Assembly: GCF_030823375.1 (NCBI RefSeq)
Contig: NZ_JAUSXB010000001.1
Span: 496,001 to 560,000 of the forward strand
DNA: 64,000 nucleotides
From: Pseudarthrobacter siccitolerans
GTDB taxonomy: Bacteria; Actinomycetota; Actinomycetes; Actinomycetales; Micrococcaceae
Direction of reading: 5' to 3'
The position numbers and the translations under genes were made by a program. The first letter of the stretch is position 1, and every line of letters starts with the position of its first letter. The notes below the pieces were generated by a model. That model made no database searches. It was given only the letters and a program-made list of their open reading frames with translations, and had not been told where the DNA came from. This document shows, one piece after another, positions 60,122 through 64,000 of this stretch.

Positions 60122-60441
60122 CAGGAGTAGCCCTTCATGTACCGGTCCAGGATTTGCGCCGAGTTCGTCATGAGCGTGGCCTCAATGAGGAGGGCTGCCT
60201 GTTCTACGCGTGGCCTGGCCATGATGGCTTCTTCCACCTTGCGGTCAAACTCAACGATGGCATCTAAGCCTTCGCTGGCGATGTTGACCGCCTGATGCTG
60301 CCGGAACTGGGCAGTCCAAGCCCGGTTCAGCTCGTAGGTTGCAGCTGTGGTGGTGGGGATGATGTCGGCCGGGTAGCTCCGCTGACGGGCCAGCCCGTTG
60401 GTCTGCCGCTGTACGCCGAGGTCATATTGTTCGTTGCTCAT
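60121..60441 (-). CDS. Hypothetical protein upstream of the membrane pair (106 aa)
   Basis: 106 residues from the ATG at 60441, MSNEQYDLGVQRQTNGLARQ, mostly helical. AAGGAGAG lies 5 nt upstream. First gene of the group that leads to the coupling ATPase. Confidence 0.68.
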   Translation of the reverse strand: MSNEQYDLGVQRQTNGLARQRSYPADIIPTTTAATYELNRAWTAQFRQHQAVNIASEGLDAIVEFDRKVEEAIMARPRVEQAALLIEATLMTNSAQILDRYMKGYS

Positions 60442-60682
60442 TGCTCTCTCCTTGGTGTTCACCGGGGTATTTTTTCCGGCTGGTACATCTAAGTCTGAGA
60501 GGCACAGGCACTTGCTGTCAGTTTCTGATTTGTCTAAGCGAAGTGGGGAATATGGATGAAGTTTGTTCTCAATCTGGATTAGATTGCCGAGTTTCCGCAA
60601 ATTGGAAACTCCCCGCCAGCGGCTCGCTGGCGGGGAGTGTCGGGGATATATCTTGTTTTTTTGGGGGCTCAGTTGCTTACTT
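60442..60682. other. Gene-free region with a perfect 13-bp hairpin
   Basis: Contains a 13-bp stem at 60608-60620/60626-60638 with loop GGCTC. TTTCC follows on the minus strand, and a long T tract lies about 15 nt beyond on the plus strand, so it may end the 60683 gene transcript. Also holds the leader of the 60,121 gene. Confidence 0.65.
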
Positions 60683-61240
60683 TCAGGCTGCCTTGCCTTG
60701 AGCCTCTTCTGCGTCATTTTCAGACTGCTCTATCAGCCGCCGCGCTATGTAGCGGCAAAGCTTTCGCTCATCACCGTTGGGCTTACGCCACCCATCCACC
60801 AACCATCCTCCGCCGAAGTCGTCAATCACTTCCTGGCGTCGCCTCAAGGCGTTCCCCGCATCTATATCCGGGGCGATATTGAAGAGCTTCAGCAGAATGC
60901 CGGTGAAGCTCATATTCTTGGGGATGGAAAAACCCGGCCAGATGGGACCGGGTGTCGGTATCTTCTTGAGCTCTTCAAGGAGCCTTCGCTGCATGTATTC
61001 GCCTTGACCGATTCGGCTTAGTCCAGATTCGGGGGCCGGTGCGTACAAGCTCCGCAGAGTGGGGTACTTGTACGGTCGCGGGCCGTCTGGAATGATCGGT
61101 TGGCCGTGCTCATCCTTCTTGAGGGGTTTCTGGGCTACTAGTTGCTTTGGTCTGGCTCCATCTCCGATTAGTAGTTTCAGTTCATCAGTTAGCTTGGACT
61201 CTGTGTTTAGTTTGGTCCATCTTCCGCTGGGTGTGTCCAT
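60683..61240 (-). CDS. Hypothetical phage protein near attR (185 aa)
   Basis: 185 residues, MDTPSGRWTKLNTESKLTDE and later MQRRLLEELKKIPTPGPIWP, FTGILLKLFNIAPDIDAGNA. No recognised domain. First minus-strand gene inside the right end of the prophage. Confidence 0.65.
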   Translation of the reverse strand: MDTPSGRWTKLNTESKLTDELKLLIGDGARPKQLVAQKPLKKDEHGQPIIPDGPRPYKYPTLRSLYAPAPESGLSRIGQGEYMQRRLLEELKKIPTPGPIWPGFSIPKNMSFTGILLKLFNIAPDIDAGNALRRRQEVIDDFGGGWLVDGWRKPNGDERKLCRYIARRLIEQSENDAEEAQGKAA

Positions 61241-61405
61241 GGGGGTCGGTTGTCCTCACTTGAGTGGTCTGGGCTCAGGTCGGGGGCGGGGGCTGGATGG
61301 TGATCACCAGTGGCCTCCTCCTTTTCTCTAGTCGTGGCGTGGTCTTAGATATAACCGCCACCTCGGGTGAATAATTCGGGAGTATTCCCGTATCGGAGTG
61401 TGACG
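61241..61405. other. Intergenic region at the right end of the prophage
   Basis: No gene is supported. A perfect 10-bp inverted repeat with 4-nt spacer, GGAGTGTGAC-GTTA-GTCACACTCC, spans 61395-61418 and resembles a repressor operator. It overlaps the end of a short minus-strand frame. Confidence 0.6.
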
Positions 61406-61609
61406 TTAGTCACACTCCTGCGTATTGGTAGCTGGGGGTGGGACTAGCTGGCCCTCCTCTCGGTGGTTGTTTTTCATCGTCACATCGAATCGCCAGTTGT
61501 GGGGAAGTACCTCCCGATATCGAGCAGACTTTTTTTCGATCTTTCTCCAGGTGTCCCCCAAGCCTTGGGGCTGTTGTGCGTGTCGAGGCCTCTGGGGCTG
61601 CTGTGTCAC
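61406..61609 (-). CDS. Short basic ORF next to attR, candidate excision factor
   Basis: 67 residues from a GTG at 61609, TQQPQRPRHAQQPQGLGDTW and KIEKKSARYREVLPHNW. Basic and small. It begins about 20 bp inside attR. Serine integrases need a recombination directionality factor, and none is otherwise seen, but no family match supports this call. Confidence 0.35.
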   Translation of the reverse strand: MTQQPQRPRHAQQPQGLGDTWRKIEKKSARYREVLPHNWRFDVTMKNNHREEGQLVPPPATNTQECD

Positions 61610-62442
61610 CTACGTCTGTAGATAATCGTCCAGTCCACGATGCGCTGTGCCAGTACTGGGCCTACCTTCGGCAAGCCAACGAGTTCCTCTACGCCCGCCG
61701 TATTCAGGTTGACCTTCGATCCAGGGGATCCCGCACTCCCGTCGGGAGAAGCACCGGCCTCCGGCCCTCCCGGTTCAACGGCATCGTCCGGCACCGGCTC
61801 GCCCTGCCGCGGGACAAAGATCTTTTGCCCGTCCTCCACCAAGGCGGCCAGGTTGAGGCGGTCAGGGTCGGCGCCGGGACTTCCTCCTCCCGCGGCTGCA
61901 ATTGCATCGTGCACCCGGTTCCCTGCCGGTAGCTGCACCACCCCCGGCCGCAGCACTGCACCGGCAACGTGGACCACGACCGTGCCGGCCGAGGTGCCTT
62001 CCTGCGTTGCCGACGGTGTTCCGGACTCCGGACCGGCACGGCTCCCGCCTCCGTTCTCCTCACCCGACCCGCCGTCCTCGCTAGCCACGGCAGTGGTTTC
62101 GGGGTTGACGCCGTTAAGGGGAAGGATCTGAGGCCGCCCGGACGCCGCCTGCCACCAGAACCAGGCACCGGCAGCGACCGTGAGGATGCCCACGATCACG
62201 GCGAGCCGAAAACCCAGGCGCCAGCGGATGGCCGGGCCGACGTCGCGGGATTTGGCGGCATCCTCCCCACTGCGGCCGGTGACATCGCCGCCGTCGGGGC
62301 CGTGTGCACCGCGGTATTCGAAGGCAGACTCCCCGTCCTCCCCAAGGAGGAGCCCCCGGGGACTGCTCCCGAGGGTGGCCTGCAGCCGGTTCATGGCGTG
62401 GCGCGCCTGCTGACCTGCTGCTCCAGCATCCCGGCGTGACAT
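61606..62442 (-). pseudogene. comEA: comEA 5' part, interrupted by prophage
   Basis: 278 residues from the ATG at 62442. A transmembrane helix (LAVIVGILTVAAGAWFWW) is followed by the SLBB domain (VVVHVAGAVLRPGVVQL, PDRLNLAALVEDGQKIFVP) and the first helix-hairpin-helix (VNLNTAGVEELVGLPKVGP). Seven residues encoded by phage DNA replace the second HhH half. ComEA binds incoming double-stranded DNA at the membrane. The truncated protein lacks part of its DNA-binding module. Confidence 0.94.
61630..61633. repeat. attR crossover region
   Basis: CCAG in the context CGTCCAGTCCA, where the ComEA frame (IVDW) changes to prophage-derived codons (TIIYRRR, stop). Matches attL at 21303-21306. Confidence 0.8.
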
Positions 62443-62636
62443 ACAGCCCACGCTAGCGACGGGCGGCACCCCGGCAACAGGGCAGGAACGGGCTATGTGG
62501 AAAGGGCGCCGCTACTCGCACCCACACGCCCTCGATCACTACTTCCTGGGGAATATCGAACTCTTGTTCTCCGCGGAATTATGCAGCAGGCGCGGGGCAA
62601 GAATCACGACGCCGAAAATCACCGCGGCCCCGCCGC

Positions 62637-63041
62637 GTGGCTGAAACCGCTGCGGGATATCAGCTGGCCATTGCCGCCGGGCAGGGAGCCGGCATCGGTG
62701 CTGAACACCAAGTAGAACTCCCTGTATCGCCGCAGCCGGCTCCCGGGAACTGGAAAGACATGATCGCTTCCTATAAAGCCGAGAACCGGTCGCCAACCTC
62801 CAGCCGTTCGCCCCAGGAAAAGGCGCTGGCGGTGTGGTTGCACCGGCGCCGTCAGGCACCAGCAGAGGGATCCCTCTCCCCCGCCTATGCTGATGCCGTC
62901 ACCGAAACCGCTGCATCCCCCCAGGTCACGGTCACCAGCGCAGGCAGCGGTGATCCGTGCAGCATGCAGTGCGTGACCATGATCGGCTACGTCCAGCTCA
63001 GCTCCATCGGCGACCGGGAGGTCATCGGTAACGCCAGCTGA
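62637..63041 (+). CDS. Helicase-associated (HA) domain-like ORF
   Basis: 134 residues from a GTG. NWKDMIASYKAENRSP and EKALAVWLHRRRQA match the helicase-associated domain repeat common in Arthrobacter. It is short and the flanks are not protein-like, so it may be a fragment. The region 62,443-62,636 upstream holds no convincing gene. Confidence 0.4.
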   Translation: MAETAAGYQLAIAAGQGAGIGAEHQVELPVSPQPAPGNWKDMIASYKAENRSPTSSRSPQEKALAVWLHRRRQAPAEGSLSPAYADAVTETAASPQVTVTSAGSGDPCSMQCVTMIGYVQLSSIGDREVIGNAS

Positions 63042-63101
63042 TAGAGCTGGGACGAGGCCGGATGAGAAGAAAGCGACCGGGCGTGGAGAAGGTAGACCCG
63101 T

Positions 63102-63674
63102 TCAAACGACCAACGTGGTGGTTCCGCAGGTAAGCCGCAGCTCCCCAGCGGCAGTATTCAGTTGGCAGTTCTGGTCTTTTACTCGAGGCCAACCCGAAAA
63201 CTCGGGTGCGCTGCGGACCCGTTTGTAGTGGAGCCCGTCGTGCTCGGTGTAAATGTCGACGCTGTCGCCGTCGAAACCATCCTGAGTGATGAGCAGGGAG
63301 CGGCCGTCCGCTGCTGTGACCTTCACGGTGTCCCCTATGCCGAATGCGCCCAGAAACGCGAAAAGGAACATTAGGCCGAAGTACGGCACCGCGGCTGCGG
63401 CCGCCACCGCAGTTGTCCAGCCGATGATGCGCCGTGGCACTTTCCGCGGAACGCGGCCTATCAGCGCCGGCAGCAGGAGAAACAGGCCGGTGGCACCAGC
63501 CAGGAGCGCGGCAATCAAGAACCAGGAGGCGAGGGAGTTAGCGGGTATGCCGATGTAGAGCAGCAGGTCCTCCCGTGCAGCCGCCCGATACGCCGCACTG
63601 ATGGCGTGGTCTGTACAGGAGGCCAGGGCAGCAACAGTCAGAAGGACGGCGCCCCAGATTTCCCGGCGTTTCAC
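63102..63674 (-). CDS. Hypothetical membrane protein (190 aa)
   Basis: 190 residues from the GTG at 63674, KRREIWGAVLLTVAALASC. Three or more hydrophobic helices (SWFLIAALLAGATGLFLLL, AAAAAVPYFGLMFLFAFLG) and a soluble C-terminal domain (SLLITQDGFDGDSVDIYTE). The start overlaps the previous stop (GTGA), so the pair is co-translated. Function unknown. Confidence 0.75.
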   Translation of the reverse strand: MKRREIWGAVLLTVAALASCTDHAISAAYRAAAREDLLLYIGIPANSLASWFLIAALLAGATGLFLLLPALIGRVPRKVPRRIIGWTTAVAAAAAVPYFGLMFLFAFLGAFGIGDTVKVTAADGRSLLITQDGFDGDSVDIYTEHDGLHYKRVRSAPEFSGWPRVKDQNCQLNTAAGELRLTCGTTTLVV

Positions 63675-63949
63675 GCTGCCCTCTTCGCTCTGACGTCCCT
63701 CGCAACCATCGAGCCCATCGTAAGAATGACTTCCAGGAGCACCATTCCAAGCCAGGTCAGGGCGGTAATTAGGGCGAGTATGAAACCCGCCATGCTGCCG
63801 GACAAAAGCATCACCGCGGCCACGACAGGAAGCCCACCGAAGAGGACCCAACGGGTGTAGCGGGTAGCAGGGCTGCCGGCGATGGCCAAGCCCGCGTGAA
63901 TAAGCCACAGAACCAGGGCGATCGCGGGTGTAAACAGGAAAACGCTCAT
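63671..63949 (-). CDS. Small hypothetical membrane protein (92 aa)
   Basis: 92 residues with three hydrophobic helices (MSVFLFTPAIALVLWLIHAG, TRWVLFGGLPVVAAVMLLSG and FILALITALTWLGMVLLEVI), basic C-terminus. Lies 3 bp after a preceding stop. Function unknown. Confidence 0.72.
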   Translation of the reverse strand: MSVFLFTPAIALVLWLIHAGLAIAGSPATRYTRWVLFGGLPVVAAVMLLSGSMAGFILALITALTWLGMVLLEVILTMGSMVARDVRAKRAA

Positions 63950-63952
63950 TAC

Positions 63953-64000
63953 TTACCCCGCGTGCTGTCGCTCATCCAGTGCAGTGGCTGCCCTGCGTCC
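63953..64000 (-). CDS. 3' end of an unidentified gene
   Basis: Fifteen codons ending ALDERQHAG and TAA, open to the right edge. The reading frame ends just before the small membrane protein gene, as in an operon, but too little is visible to identify it. Confidence 0.35.
   Translation of the reverse strand, partial: GRRAATALDERQHAG

Larger units (their letters stand above)
21303..61633. mobile_element. Siphovirus-type prophage inserted in comEA (about 40.3 kb)
   Basis: Bounded by the two halves of comEA. It contains integrase, lysis, tail, head, packaging, early and cargo genes. The HK97-type head genes, tail tube, tape measure and Dit-like protein indicate a long non-contractile tail. A conjugation-like pair near the right end is unusual. 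Two coding frames look broken (29984-31034 and 52424-53060), so it may be defective. No CI-type repressor is recognisable. Confidence 0.93.

Noticed and set aside
1..64000. CRISPR arrays and rRNA genes
   Set aside because: No regularly spaced repeats and no rRNA-like sequence were seen.

Overview
The window is high-GC actinobacterial chromosome, most likely an Arthrobacter-type member of the Micrococcaceae. This rests on base composition, many GTG starts, and the conserved order era - corC - ybeY - phoH, rsmE - dnaJ - hrcA, DUF3097, hemW - lepA, rpsT, holA - comEC - comEA. The genus call is an inference from gene order and protein character; no search was run.

Chromosomal left arm (1-21,305). 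Most genes run on the minus strand: an LCP-family wall ligase, the era/corC/ybeY/phoH ribosome-maturation cluster with coupled starts, the rsmE/dnaJ/hrcA heat-shock operon with a CIRCE operator, hemW, lepA, a VOC protein, holA and comEC. Plus-strand genes are a partial M13 metallopeptidase, a GerMN lipoprotein, DUF3097, DUF4870, a PemK-like protein and rpsT.

Prophage (about 21,303-61,633, 40.3 kb). A large serine integrase has inserted a siphovirus-type prophage into comEA. The last ~34 codons of comEA lie left of the integrase and the SLBB/first HhH part lies at the right end. Joining the flanks at a shared CCAG restores the reading frame. From left to right the prophage holds: integrase, a DNA methyltransferase, an HNH protein and DUF932 genes; endolysin and a holin-like gene; tail genes, including a -1 frameshifted tail chaperone pair and a Gp37-like gene broken by a 7-bp tandem duplication; head and packaging genes (HK97-type capsid, protease, portal, terminase); plus-strand cargo islands (an Lsr2 homologue, a secreted Cys-rich peptide with a membrane partner, and a family of four related membrane proteins); minus-strand early operons driven by two copies of one promoter/operator; a gene-poor, highly structured stretch at 55.3-55.8 kb; and a conjugation-like module (Replic_Relax protein plus VirD4/TraG-like ATPase) that is unusual for a siphophage.

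Right arm (61,634-64,000). This contains the 5' part of comEA, a short helicase-associated-domain ORF and two coupled small membrane-protein genes.

The most interesting items are the disruption of comEA by a serine-integrase prophage with an exact reconstructable junction, the phage/conjugation hybrid gene content, the two adjacent three-way-junction folds at 55.4-55.6 kb, the duplicated early promoter with a TTAGACGCCTTA operator, and the paralogous family of membrane-anchored cargo proteins.
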